Shown here: positions 1-8,879 of the stretch, piece by piece
How positions within the stretch are numbered: position 1 is the stretch's first letter
Layout: the number at the start of each line of letters is the position of its first letter
NCBI GenBank assembly: GCA_964636325.1
Contig: CAZWRV010000002.1
Location: 84,610 to 148,609, forward strand
Length of the DNA: 64,000 nt
Reading direction: 5' to 3'
From: CAZWRV01 sp964636325
Lineage (GTDB): Bacteria; Verrucomicrobiota; Lentisphaeria; Victivallales; GWF2-50-93
The notes under the pieces: generated by a model
What the model was told of the DNA's origin: nothing
What the model saw: the letters and a program-made list of their open reading frames with translations, nothing else
Database searches by the model: none
Program-made: the position numbers and the translations under genes

Positions 1-1
1 T

Positions 2-1864
2 ATCGCCTGGGGCGCGGACTTCGGCCTCCACACCGCCCTCGAGTGGAACAAGGGCAACGAGGAGGGCAAGGCCCGCAAGACACATCCGATAGTCAACTAC
101 CTACTCCAGCACGTCATGACGAGCATGATCCACACGAACAACCCCTACCATTATATCCGCACGGTCAGGCATTACCATCTGAGCGAAGAGATCGCCGAGC
201 GCTCCGGCCAGGTGGCGGCCATGGGCTACGAGCCGAGCTTCAACTCCGCCACGGAGACGCCCTCCATCAAGCTCTGGAAGCACAAGGCGAGACTCTTCGC
301 CCGTCGCGGCATACATCCAGTCTTCCCCGAGAAGTGGGAGCCGAATGTTATGAGCTATTACAGGGCCGAGGACGGCACAGGCTTTGTCTTTGAGGAGACC
401 GACTACGGCTCTAAGTTTGTCGAACGGGCCAAGGAAGGGCCGATAGTCCATTATGCACGCGCCTGGAAGAAGACGTCCTTCAAGACATCCGACGGAAAGA
501 TGCTCGGCTGGATCGGGCAGGCCGACGACGGAACATACATCGGGCTCGACAACGTGGACGGCGCATATGTCCTCTTCCCCGACGCGGAGACGGATCCCCG
601 GCTTCGTATTGCTGAACTCCCTGAAAATACGAGGATTGTGAAGTTCCGCATGACCGACGACATCGCCGCGATCGAACTTGCGGCGCCAGACCAGGCCCAG
701 CCTGCCCGCATCAGGTTCGCCTTCTCGAAAAAGCCGTTCCGTGTGGCGGCGCCCGGCCAACCCAATATCCCTCTGGACGGCGACGGAGCCGCGACAATCC
801 CCGCCAACGGGCCGATTGCGGTCATTTGGACCGACGGCGTTATCGCCCCGTTCGAATATGCCGGGCGCTATATTGTCCCTCTGCCGAAGGATCTCACAGG
901 GACGCCGGACAAGCCGGTTAGGTTCAGGATCGGCGGGGAATGGGATCAATACATGTACCGCTTCGTCGAAAAATCAGACGAATGGGATCAGACTTGGAAT
1001 TCCACGCTGGCCGGCCCGCACAATCCTCGCCCCGGCACAATTTACCAGTTCAGCTTCAAGGTGAGAAGGTCTGAAAAGACTGACGCCGCCAGAGGGGAGG
1101 CTACTGCCGCGTCCCACCTGTCGACATGGGGTACAGGGGTCGGCTCGTTTTTCAGGGCTTTCGGCGACCGCAAGATGCTGAAACTGGAGGGGGACGAGCC
1201 GGCGACCGTCACGAACGCCGGCGTCCGCAATGCCGACTTCAAATATGGGCAGGAGCGCATCATGACTCTGTGTGCAGGAGGCAATGCGAACCTGTCCGAT
1301 TTCTCCCCTATAGAATTCGTCCGTCCGGAACTGGCGGTCTCCGATCTTAGCCCCATCAACCTTGGGACAGTGAAGCCCGGAGAAAAGTCGGCTGAATCTC
1401 AGCCACGTGAAATATCCAACTGCCAGCGCTGGACCACCAGCTCCGGCAACGAAACATTCCGGACAGTCCTCTATGGAACAGCCCACATCAAATCCGACAA
1501 GGACAAGCCTTACCTCCAGACGATTGACGACGTGGGCGCCGTCCTGGTCGGCGAGAACGCCTCCCTTTTCGAACTTGTCCCGAAGAATGTCGTCCTCGAG
1601 GAGAATTCGGCTTCAGACGGGCAAGGCGTGAAGCTGATCGGCGAGGACGGTCTGCCTGGGCTCGCCGGAGGAGAGAAGCCTGAAAGCGAATCGTTCACGG
1701 TGCGCTTCCGCGGCGCCGACAAGCCCGGAAAATATTCGGCCACCGTCCGCATCGCCACGCAGGCCGGAAACATGGGAGCGTTGTCCAAAGGCGGGGTCGA
1801 CGAACCATTGGCAGGCATATACTATTCTGACATTCCCGTATCAGTCGCCGTTCTGCAAAATTAG
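2..1864 (+). CDS. Secreted/glycan-associated protein of unknown function, 5'-truncated by window edge
   Basis: The reading frame is open from base 2, so the start lies outside the window; an internal ATG at 116 is not needed as a start. The visible 620 residues start in a region rich in Trp, Tyr and His. The last ~170 residues look like an Ig-like beta-sandwich of the kind found on surface or secreted proteins; it contains the motif LSPINLGTVKPGE and a GKYSATVRI-type strand. I recognise no catalytic motif. The gene precedes a GH42 beta-galactosidase by about 90 bases on the same strand, which suggests a role in binding or degrading polysaccharide. Function is unassigned. Confidence 0.75.
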   Translation: MAWGADFGLHTALEWNKGNEEGKARKTHPIVNYLLQHVMTSMIHTNNPYHYIRTVRHYHLSEEIAERSGQVAAMGYEPSFNSATETPSIKLWKHKARLFARRGIHPVFPEKWEPNVMSYYRAEDGTGFVFEETDYGSKFVERAKEGPIVHYARAWKKTSFKTSDGKMLGWIGQADDGTYIGLDNVDGAYVLFPDAETDPRLRIAELPENTRIVKFRMTDDIAAIELAAPDQAQPARIRFAFSKKPFRVAAPGQPNIPLDGDGAATIPANGPIAVIWTDGVIAPFEYAGRYIVPLPKDLTGTPDKPVRFRIGGEWDQYMYRFVEKSDEWDQTWNSTLAGPHNPRPGTIYQFSFKVRRSEKTDAARGEATAASHLSTWGTGVGSFFRAFGDRKMLKLEGDEPATVTNAGVRNADFKYGQERIMTLCAGGNANLSDFSPIEFVRPELAVSDLSPINLGTVKPGEKSAESQPREISNCQRWTTSSGNETFRTVLYGTAHIKSDKDKPYLQTIDDVGAVLVGENASLFELVPKNVVLEENSASDGQGVKLIGEDGLPGLAGGEKPESESFTVRFRGADKPGKYSATVRIATQAGNMGALSKGGVDEPLAGIYYSDIPVSVAVLQN

Positions 1865-1952
1865 GAGAAGACTAAGGGAGAATCGCACCCCCCGCATACT
1901 CTGTTTTTAGAACATCGGAGCTTGAGAAGTGTTAATGAAAGGAACCTTGAGA

Positions 1953-3971
1953 ATGAGCAGGAGAACGAACCCATCACGGAAAAATTCAAAATCCCGTTTC
2001 GGCCCTCCGTATCTGGGGGCGGCGTATTATCCGGAGGACTGGCCGCCGGAACAGGTGGACGAGGACATCAGGCTGATGAAGCTGGCCGGCATGAACGTCG
2101 CGAGGATCGGCGAGTTTGCATGGTCGAAGATGGAACCGGAGATGGGCATTTTTGACTTCGCATGGCTGCGCAGGGTGGTGGACAAGCTCGCGGAAGCAGG
2201 CATTGCGACGATACTCGGCACTCCTACGGCAACGCCGCCGATATGGCTCACGAAGTCCCATCCGGAGATTCTCTACGTCAGCGACATGGGAGTAAGGGCG
2301 CAGCACGGAGCGCGCCGCCATACATGTCCGAGCAGTCCCGTATATCGTTCATACTGCGAAAGGATTGTCGCGGAGATGGCGAAGGAGTTCGGAAGCGATC
2401 AGAGCGTAATAGGCTGGCAGATCGACAACGAGATATATCCCCAGGGGCGCGGCTGCTGCTGCGATGTCTGCATATCCGGTTTCCAGAAGGCGATGGCGCG
2501 AAAATATTCGAGCATAAAAGATTTGAACAGCGCATGGGGGAACTGCATCTTCAGCATAGAATATCAGAGCTTCGAACAGCTGGAGGCTCCGCGCTCCAAA
2601 ACATGGCACCATCCCTCCCTGACAACCGCATGGATGATGTTCCAGTCGGAGGTGACGGCCGAGTTCGTGGGCCTGCAGGCGGATGTCATCCGGAAATACA
2701 GCAAGGCCCCGATCGGCACGGACATGATGCCTTTCAACGGCATGGGTTATGAATTGACATGCCGCAATCTCGACATCGTCCAGTTCAACCATTACAACGA
2801 GGCCGACACCCTCTGGAAGACCGTCTTCTGGTTCGACCACGCCCGGACAATAAAGAATCGTCCTTTCTGGAACACCGAAACTTCGACCTGCTGGAACGGC
2901 GGCACTTCCGTAGGGGAAAAAAGCTACCGCGAGCAAGGTTTCTGCAGGGCCAACTCGTGGATTCCTATAGCCCTCGGGGGGGAGGCGAACCTGTACTGGC
3001 TATGGCGGTCGCACTGGAGCGGGCATGAGGTGATGCATGGCTCCGTGGTTTCAAGCTGCGGCAGGCCTCTCCATATCTTCGACGAGGTGCGCGAGATCGC
3101 CGACGGATTCCGCCGTTGTTCCGGATTCATCAACGGCACAAAGCCGGTCGTTTCCGGGATCGCTGTCCACTTCTCGAGTCTTGCATGGTGGATGTTCATG
3201 GATCAGCCCATGATCGCGGGCTTCGACTACTGCGGGAAGATGCTGGATTTCCATCGCATCATTTCCGAAGCGGGCTGGAGGCCGGATGTGGTAGATCCCG
3301 AGAAGGACCTTTCAAAATACAGGCTCGTATGCTCCCCGTTCCTGCCGGCCCTCGACGAGTCCGGGCTGCGAGGGAGGCTTCTTGAATGGATTGAGAGGGG
3401 CGGAACTTGGATCGCCTGGCCTTTCACGGACATAAGAAGGACTGACGCCACGAAATTCACGCATGCCCCGTTCGGCAGCCTGGAGGAATGGACCGGCGCA
3501 TACTGCAAATATGAAATCCCGGGGCTGCCCAGGGCTTTCAACATGAAATGGGACGACGGACATTCCTCGAAGGGGTCGCTGTGGTATAACGCCTTCGAGC
3601 CGCGAAATGCCGACACGATCGCCGAATACACGGACGGCCCGATGAAAGGTCTGTCCGCGGTTGTCCGTAGAAAATGCGGCAAGGGTTCGATCGTCCTGCT
3701 TGGGACCGTGCCCGAGCCTGATGATCTTTTGAGCATCTTCTCAAGTCATGCGGCATCAGCCGGACTTCGCCACGGCCACGAGGCCTCCGCGAATGTGCTT
3801 GCCGTGCCCAGGGAAGGAAAAGAGGGTTCCGGCCTGATCGCGGTTGAAATTGGAGGTGCGCCCGGAAGCCTGCGCATCGAAAGGCCGATGACGAACCTGC
3901 TCGACGGCAGGAAGCTCAAGCCCGGACGAATCAAGCTCAGGCCGTTCGACGTAATGGTGCTCTCCTGCTGA
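1953..3971 (+). CDS. GH42 beta-galactosidase
   Basis: Glycoside hydrolase family 42 enzymes release terminal beta-galactosyl residues with retention. The N-terminus has the family signature LGAAYYPEDWP, with R-I-GEFAWSKMEP following. The acid/base Glu is in WQIDNEI (about residue 160) and the likely nucleophile is Glu in FWNTETST (about 309). A Cys cluster, GCCCDVC (168-173), fits the zinc site of this family. The length, about 672 residues, is normal and a C-terminal trimerisation-like domain is present. There is no signal peptide, so it should act in the cytoplasm. The start is ambiguous: ATG 1953 has AAGGAA eight bases upstream, while ATG 1935 and GTG 1929 are in-frame alternatives. It probably processes oligosaccharides taken up by the cell. 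Confidence 0.93.
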   Translation: MSRRTNPSRKNSKSRFGPPYLGAAYYPEDWPPEQVDEDIRLMKLAGMNVARIGEFAWSKMEPEMGIFDFAWLRRVVDKLAEAGIATILGTPTATPPIWLTKSHPEILYVSDMGVRAQHGARRHTCPSSPVYRSYCERIVAEMAKEFGSDQSVIGWQIDNEIYPQGRGCCCDVCISGFQKAMARKYSSIKDLNSAWGNCIFSIEYQSFEQLEAPRSKTWHHPSLTTAWMMFQSEVTAEFVGLQADVIRKYSKAPIGTDMMPFNGMGYELTCRNLDIVQFNHYNEADTLWKTVFWFDHARTIKNRPFWNTETSTCWNGGTSVGEKSYREQGFCRANSWIPIALGGEANLYWLWRSHWSGHEVMHGSVVSSCGRPLHIFDEVREIADGFRRCSGFINGTKPVVSGIAVHFSSLAWWMFMDQPMIAGFDYCGKMLDFHRIISEAGWRPDVVDPEKDLSKYRLVCSPFLPALDESGLRGRLLEWIERGGTWIAWPFTDIRRTDATKFTHAPFGSLEEWTGAYCKYEIPGLPRAFNMKWDDGHSSKGSLWYNAFEPRNADTIAEYTDGPMKGLSAVVRRKCGKGSIVLLGTVPEPDDLLSIFSSHAASAGLRHGHEASANVLAVPREGKEGSGLIAVEIGGAPGSLRIERPMTNLLDGRKLKPGRIKLRPFDVMVLSC

Positions 3972-4091
3972 GCACGCAAAGATTGTCCATATGCAGGTCA
4001 TGATAGTGCATATTCCGGCAGCATTCCATAGCTTGAACAGAAGCAATTCGGCATGTTTATTTTCCGACATAAAGGAGTCCGCACATTTCAA

Positions 4092-4283
4092 ATGCCAGGG
4101 AAAAAACAATTCACCTTGATTGAGCTTCTGGTGGTGATTGCGATTATCGCGATCCTCATGGCAATCCTCCTGCCGTCGCTCCAGCATAAGCAATGGCGCA
4201 ATGAACAGCAAGGACACCACGTATGACTTCTGGAGAGTTGCCGACAGGCGAAATGGGACGACCCCGTTCAATCAATGACCGTG
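4092..4283 (+). pseudogene. Prepilin/pseudopilin remnant (type II secretion/type IV pilin-like)
   Basis: An ATG at 4092 encodes a short leader, MPGKKQ, followed by FTLIELLVVIAIIAIL, the prepilin peptidase recognition site and hydrophobic helix with Glu at position +5. The frame stops at 4224 after 44 codons, far short of the 200 or more residues usual for such pilins. A second frame starting at about 4203 reads MNSKDTTYDFWRVADRRNG and could be the C-terminal tail. The simplest reading is an internal deletion plus a frame change. This class of pilin-like protein is heavily amplified in Lentisphaerota and Planctomycetes, which is one reason for the suggested taxonomy. Confidence 0.7.
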
Positions 4284-4318
4284 GCGTAAGCCAGTGCAAA
4301 AGTAAACCTAGGATAAAC

Positions 4319-7300
4319 ATGGGCGAATCATCCGGATGGATCATAGGGCTTGCAGTATTGTCTGCCGCCGTCTTCTGCGCAGGCCCGTCACATGCGGCGG
4401 GCGAGATTCCCGGCCTGGACTGGAGGGAGGCGCCGCCTGTTCCGTCCATCTGCGTCGCACCGTGCGCCAAGGCGCCGGACATCGAGGGGCCGTTCAAGCC
4501 GGAGGAATGGCAGGACGCCTGCGCCGTCAACGGGCTGGCCGTCTGGAGCGGCGGCTCAATCCTGTGCGTACCGACGGTAGTTTACTTCACTTATGACAAT
4601 GGAAACGCCTACATCGCATACCGCTGCACCAAGAGCAAAGCCGGCTGGTGGAGGGCGCCGAACCGTTTCCGGGATTCGGAAGTCTATCTGGCGAACGACT
4701 ATATAGAGTTCTTCTTCTCGCCGGACGATCCGGACAGGGCGCTCGTCGCCTACCAGTTCTGCGTCAACGCCTACGGCGCCATATACGACTGCCGGAACAT
4801 TCCCGCCTTCGGCCTCAAGGAGAACGGCTACAACAACCGCATGGACGTGAAGGTCGAGGAGACCGCGACCGAGATACAGTTCAAGATCCGGGTCTCGGCG
4901 AAGGAACTTGATAAGCTCGGCTTCCAGCCGGGCCAGAAATGGCTTGCGAACTTCTGCCGTTCGTGGCCTCAGTGCGGCTGGTCCAACCGCACCGGCAGCT
5001 TCATCGACCGTCCCGCGATGGGGCTCCTCTCGCTAGACCAGGAAGCTCCGGCGCTCCAGTGGCTGGAAGTGAACGATGTCCTTGACGGAAAGCTGAACGT
5101 CCGCGCAGCCATCAAGAATACCGACAAGGAAAAACGCTCATTCGCACTTGCCGCAAGCGTAACCGGAGAGAACGCCGACGACCGGCTCGCTGACGCATCC
5201 CAAACCGTCTCGCTTAATCCCGGCGAACGGAAGGAGCTGCAGCTGCTTTCCGACAAGGTGTTCGCTGGGAAGCGCGGGCATCTGGAACTGCTCTGCAGCG
5301 GCGTCGAAGATAAGAAGGTTTACTACAGGCAGTACGTCCGCTTCGACAACAAGCAGGCCGGCGGCGCGGCGAAGGTGGCGGAGGCGTTGAAGGCTGACGC
5401 ACCGATCCCCAAGGAGGTGGCCGTCGCCGCGAGATACGGGCAGATGGCGCAGGCCGTTGAAGTCTGCGCCGACATCTGGTATCTCCGCCGACTTGGCCAG
5501 GTTCCCGCAAAAGTTGCCGCATCGGTGTATCCAAAGAACGAGCCGGAGCGCGTCGTGGCAAGGCGCGAACTGAAGCATTTCCAGAAGGACTACGCCATGT
5601 GCCGCCTCGATCTGCCTCCGGACGCCCCCTTCGGAACCTATGTGGCCAAGGTCGAAGCGGTTGGAGCCGACGGCTCAGTCTCTTCATCAGCACAGGCCGA
5701 GTTCAACCGCCTTGACCTCAAAGACCCCTCTGTGAACCGCCCATACATACACCGTCCGGGCCGAATACTTGACTGGATGGACGCGTCAGACCCGCACCCG
5801 ATGGTCATGCCGCCGTGGACGAACATAACCATAGATCAGAAGAGACCGGCAATCGGTGTTTCCGGACGCATCATAGAACTCGAGCAGTCCGGGCTCCCGT
5901 CGCAGATATCTGCAGGAGAGACCAAGATGCTGGCCGCTCCGGCCAGGCTCGCGGCCATTTCCGAGGGCAGGGAGCTGACGCTGAAGACCACGCCCGCCGA
6001 TCCAAAGGCCAAGCCGCTTGCGGTCACACCGAACATCTATTACTCCGAGGCCGCATGGGACGGCAGTCTTGCGTGTGATCAATTTACGGTTAAAGTCCAC
6101 GGACGGATCGAATTCGACGGATTCATCCAGTACAAGCTCGAACTCGCCTGCGGCAAGCCGGTCCAGTTTGATTCGCTCGTGCTTGACATCCCGATTGCGG
6201 AGGAACTCGCCTGGCGTCTGCTCCTGCCCGACGGCCCGATGCCGCTGCCGAAGCAAGACGGACTCCTTTGGGAGAGCAAAAGCTCCGTCGACAACGATCT
6301 GGTCGGCACGCTCGTCCCCTATCTTTGGATTGGAAACCGGAACTGCGGCCTGACCTGGGGCGCCGACCACACCCGCGGCTGGTATGAGAAGCCCCACGAG
6401 TCGCTCATAACATTGTCCCGGGAACCGGGAATGCTTCATCTGAAAGTCGAATTTGTGAATGGGCCGGCGAAGGTGGAGTCAACAACGTTTGAATTCGCAC
6501 TGATGCCCACCCCGGCCAAGCCGAAGCCCGAGGGATGGCGGAACTATGCGATGATCCCGGCCTGGAACTATTTCTGGGATTGCGGATGGTACGCATACAT
6601 GTGGGAGAAGCCGGAAGGCAAGGGCGAATATGTGATGAAATGGGACGATCCGACCAAGGAGGCCATGGAAAAAGGCAGGGCCGCGATGCTCGCACAGAAC
6701 GGCCATTCGCTCCGCCTGCCCTATCTGAACCCCCAGTGGACAAACTCCCCGCACCCATGCCCATGGGAGGTGAGCGACCAGTCGCCCATGAAGGCTCTTT
6801 TCGACAACGACTGGGCCAACATGCCGTCCCGCTACGGCGCCTACAAGCCCGTGGCTTCATACCGCAAGTGGACAGGTTCTCTGCTCACATACTACATGAA
6901 GGAGTGGGGGATTGCAGGCTACTATGTGGACGAGAACTATGTCGCCGCAAATTTCGACATCAACCTCCTGAGCGGATCCGGATGGTTCGACAGGGACGGC
7001 AACCTCCGCGGCAGCTACCACGTCCTCGACATGAGGGAATACATCAAGCAGATGTATACAATCAGCTACCAGTATGGAAGGACTGGACGGCCGTTCACCC
7101 TGGCACACGCATCCTCGTTCGGGATGTCCCCGTTCTGGACAAGCTTCGCGGGGGCGGTCTGCTTCGGCGAAGGCGGCTGGGGCGTCCGCAAGATCGGCGA
7201 AAGCGTCCTCGACGCCGTGCCGCTCGAGAATCTCCAGCTCTACAATGGTGAGGCATTCGGCTATATCGCAACATTCTTCGGATTCTACCTGCCGCAGAAG

Positions 7301-7762
7301 GACTTGACGGAGAGGATGAAATCATTTGAGGAAACCTTCGGCGCCCTGACGCTGCACGACATCGTCCCCAACGACCGCGAATGCTACCGCGGCGGAGGTT
7401 CGATCTCCGTCAACGAGAAGGTCAAGCTTGATTTTGGAATCGGCGCGCCGGACGTGGAATTCATCGGCTACTGGTATCCGGACAATCCCGTCGAAAGCTC
7501 GCTCGACAAGGTCAAGGTCAGCACTTTCAGGCGTCCGAACCGATCACTTTTGGTCGTAGCCAACACCGACCTTCGGAACCGCCAGGCCGCCAGCATCAGC
7601 GTCAACGGTGAAAAGCTCGGATTCCATGGAGGATTCCGCGTCTCGAACGCGGCCGACGGAACTGAAATAAAGCTGACGGACGGACGGGTCGAGCTGGCAA
7701 TGGAGCCCAGGGAAGTCCGATACCTGTATGTAGTTTCAGATTTCCTGACCCGCCCTAAATGA
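4319..7762 (+). CDS. Secreted CBM9-like/DUF6067-like glycoside hydrolase
   Basis: The product has about 1147 residues. The start chosen is ATG 4319, which gives a clear signal peptide ending near GPSHAAGE; the frame is open 32 codons further up but that part overlaps the pilin remnant. Residues ~35-260 resemble a family 9 carbohydrate-binding (DOMON-like) domain, with the PDIEGPFKPEEW and YIEFFFSPDD signatures. The C-terminal half resembles the DUF6067/GH123-like barrel, with the acidic segment GYYVDENY a candidate active-site strand. A paralogue with the same architecture lies at 38612-42094 on the other strand. The substrate is unknown. A terminator-like hairpin follows at 7828. Confidence 0.78.
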   Translation: MGESSGWIIGLAVLSAAVFCAGPSHAAGEIPGLDWREAPPVPSICVAPCAKAPDIEGPFKPEEWQDACAVNGLAVWSGGSILCVPTVVYFTYDNGNAYIAYRCTKSKAGWWRAPNRFRDSEVYLANDYIEFFFSPDDPDRALVAYQFCVNAYGAIYDCRNIPAFGLKENGYNNRMDVKVEETATEIQFKIRVSAKELDKLGFQPGQKWLANFCRSWPQCGWSNRTGSFIDRPAMGLLSLDQEAPALQWLEVNDVLDGKLNVRAAIKNTDKEKRSFALAASVTGENADDRLADASQTVSLNPGERKELQLLSDKVFAGKRGHLELLCSGVEDKKVYYRQYVRFDNKQAGGAAKVAEALKADAPIPKEVAVAARYGQMAQAVEVCADIWYLRRLGQVPAKVAASVYPKNEPERVVARRELKHFQKDYAMCRLDLPPDAPFGTYVAKVEAVGADGSVSSSAQAEFNRLDLKDPSVNRPYIHRPGRILDWMDASDPHPMVMPPWTNITIDQKRPAIGVSGRIIELEQSGLPSQISAGETKMLAAPARLAAISEGRELTLKTTPADPKAKPLAVTPNIYYSEAAWDGSLACDQFTVKVHGRIEFDGFIQYKLELACGKPVQFDSLVLDIPIAEELAWRLLLPDGPMPLPKQDGLLWESKSSVDNDLVGTLVPYLWIGNRNCGLTWGADHTRGWYEKPHESLITLSREPGMLHLKVEFVNGPAKVESTTFEFALMPTPAKPKPEGWRNYAMIPAWNYFWDCGWYAYMWEKPEGKGEYVMKWDDPTKEAMEKGRAAMLAQNGHSLRLPYLNPQWTNSPHPCPWEVSDQSPMKALFDNDWANMPSRYGAYKPVASYRKWTGSLLTYYMKEWGIAGYYVDENYVAANFDINLLSGSGWFDRDGNLRGSYHVLDMREYIKQMYTISYQYGRTGRPFTLAHASSFGMSPFWTSFAGAVCFGEGGWGVRKIGESVLDAVPLENLQLYNGEAFGYIATFFGFYLPQKDLTERMKSFEETFGALTLHDIVPNDRECYRGGGSISVNEKVKLDFGIGAPDVEFIGYWYPDNPVESSLDKVKVSTFRRPNRSLLVVANTDLRNRQAASISVNGEKLGFHGGFRVSNAADGTEIKLTDGRVELAMEPREVRYLYVVSDFLTRPK

Positions 7763-7827
7763 AGTACCTGAAAACGCTGGCAAATATTCTTGTGGCTTTT
7801 CGGTGCGGGGGCGCCGGAAATCTGAAC

Positions 7828-7871
7828 TGAAATACCTTCTAGGAGTCGGTATTTCACCGCATTTTATTTTT
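7828..7871 (+). terminator. Rho-independent terminator
   Basis: A perfect 9-bp stem, TGAAATACC paired with GGTATTTCA, has an 11-base loop and is followed within six bases by a T-rich run, TTTTATTTTT. It lies 66 bases past the stop of the DUF6067-like gene and before the GDPD gene. Confidence 0.75.
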
Positions 7872-7923
7872 CACGGATCAGGATGTCTGAGTTTATGCTC
7901 GAAGATAAGAATAGGAGCATGAA

Positions 7924-8682
7924 ATGCCTGAGATCGTAGCCCACCGCGGCGCGTCCGCGGACGCACCTGAAAACACTATGGCCGCCTTCAACCTCGCATG
8001 GAGGCACGACGCCGATGCCGTCGAATGCGACATCCATCTCACGAAGGACGGCAGGATTGCGGTCATCCACGACTCCGGCACGAAAAGGGTGGCGGGCGCC
8101 GATCTTCTGATCAAGGACGTCTCGTACGGCGATCTGCTGGCTTTGGATGTAGGTTCCTGGAAGGGGTCTGAATGGGCAGGAGAAAAAATTCCACTTCTCT
8201 CAGAATTGATGGCCTCCGTCCCGAAAGGCAGGAAGATCTATGTCGAGATCAAGAGCGAAGGCATGCATATGATGTCGGAATTCAAGTCAGTCGTCGAATC
8301 TTCCGGACTCGACTCCGGACAGATTGTAGCCATAAGCTTCAGCGCGGAGACCATCGCTTTGGTCCGTGAAAAGCTTCCTTCCCTGACGGCATATCTGCTG
8401 GCAGGCTTCGAGCAGGACAGGATTTCACGAGCTTGGAGCCCGGATGCTGAAGAGCTGATAAATCGCGCTTCAGCCTGCCGGGCGCATGGCCTGGACCTTT
8501 ACGCATGCGACGGATTGACCGGCGAAATCGCCGGCCGGATCAGGGCGGCAGGCCTTGACCTGTGCGTGTGGACGGTGAACGATCCGGATATGGCGGCGAA
8601 AACGTCTTCGTTCGGCGCCACCGCCATAACAACCGACAGGCCCGGCCTGATCAAGGCGTCGCTCCGGAAGCCGCGGAAGTAA
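7924..8682 (+). CDS. Glycerophosphodiester phosphodiesterase
   Basis: GDPD enzymes hydrolyse glycerophosphodiesters to sn-glycerol 3-phosphate and an alcohol. At 252 residues this is the normal bacterial single-domain size. It starts with the diagnostic HRGAS, followed by ENT and VECDIHLTKDGRIAVIHD, which supply the metal-binding Glu/Asp residues and the catalytic His pair. The C-terminal CVWTVNDPD strand is also typical. There is no signal peptide, so it is a cytoplasmic UgpQ-type enzyme. ATG 7924 has AGGAG seven bases upstream. A TTGGAAAA/TTTTCCAA hairpin follows at 8708. Confidence 0.93.
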   Translation: MPEIVAHRGASADAPENTMAAFNLAWRHDADAVECDIHLTKDGRIAVIHDSGTKRVAGADLLIKDVSYGDLLALDVGSWKGSEWAGEKIPLLSELMASVPKGRKIYVEIKSEGMHMMSEFKSVVESSGLDSGQIVAISFSAETIALVREKLPSLTAYLLAGFEQDRISRAWSPDAEELINRASACRAHGLDLYACDGLTGEIAGRIRAAGLDLCVWTVNDPDMAAKTSSFGATAITTDRPGLIKASLRKPRK

Positions 8683-8687
8683 CCGCA

Positions 8688-8725
8688 TTAGTCCCTTACG
8701 GCGCGACTTGGAAAACGTTTTTTCC
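8688..8725 (+). repeat. Short repeat (copy 1 of 2), partner at 61450-61485 inverted
   Basis: The stretch beginning TTAGTCCCT, then GGCGCGACTT and GAAAACG, recurs in reverse orientation at 61450-61485 with a few mismatches. Its 3' part forms the stem TTGGAAAA/TTTTCCAA (8708-8727), which may also terminate the GDPD transcript. Confidence 0.55.
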
Positions 8726-8734
8726 AAAAGTAGT

Positions 8735-8753
8735 TTGCGCGCGGCGCGCGCAA
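8735..8753. repeat. GC-rich 19-bp palindrome (copy 1 of 3)
   Basis: TTGCGCGCGGCGCGCGCAA is a near-perfect palindrome with a single central base. The same 19 bases, or their complement, occur at 16674-16692 and 16732-16750, all intergenic. Copies 1 and 3 also share the flanking AGTAGTT. Confidence 0.8.
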
Positions 8754-8879
8754 GTTACCTGCGCGCCGCAAGGGCGCCTTTTTCCCGCAGGGAAAAACCT
8801 AGAACTTCCGGCAGATATCGGAAGGCGTCGGCAGGTCTCGGCAGGTTTCGCACTCAAAAACATTTTTCAGGAGGTTTCA

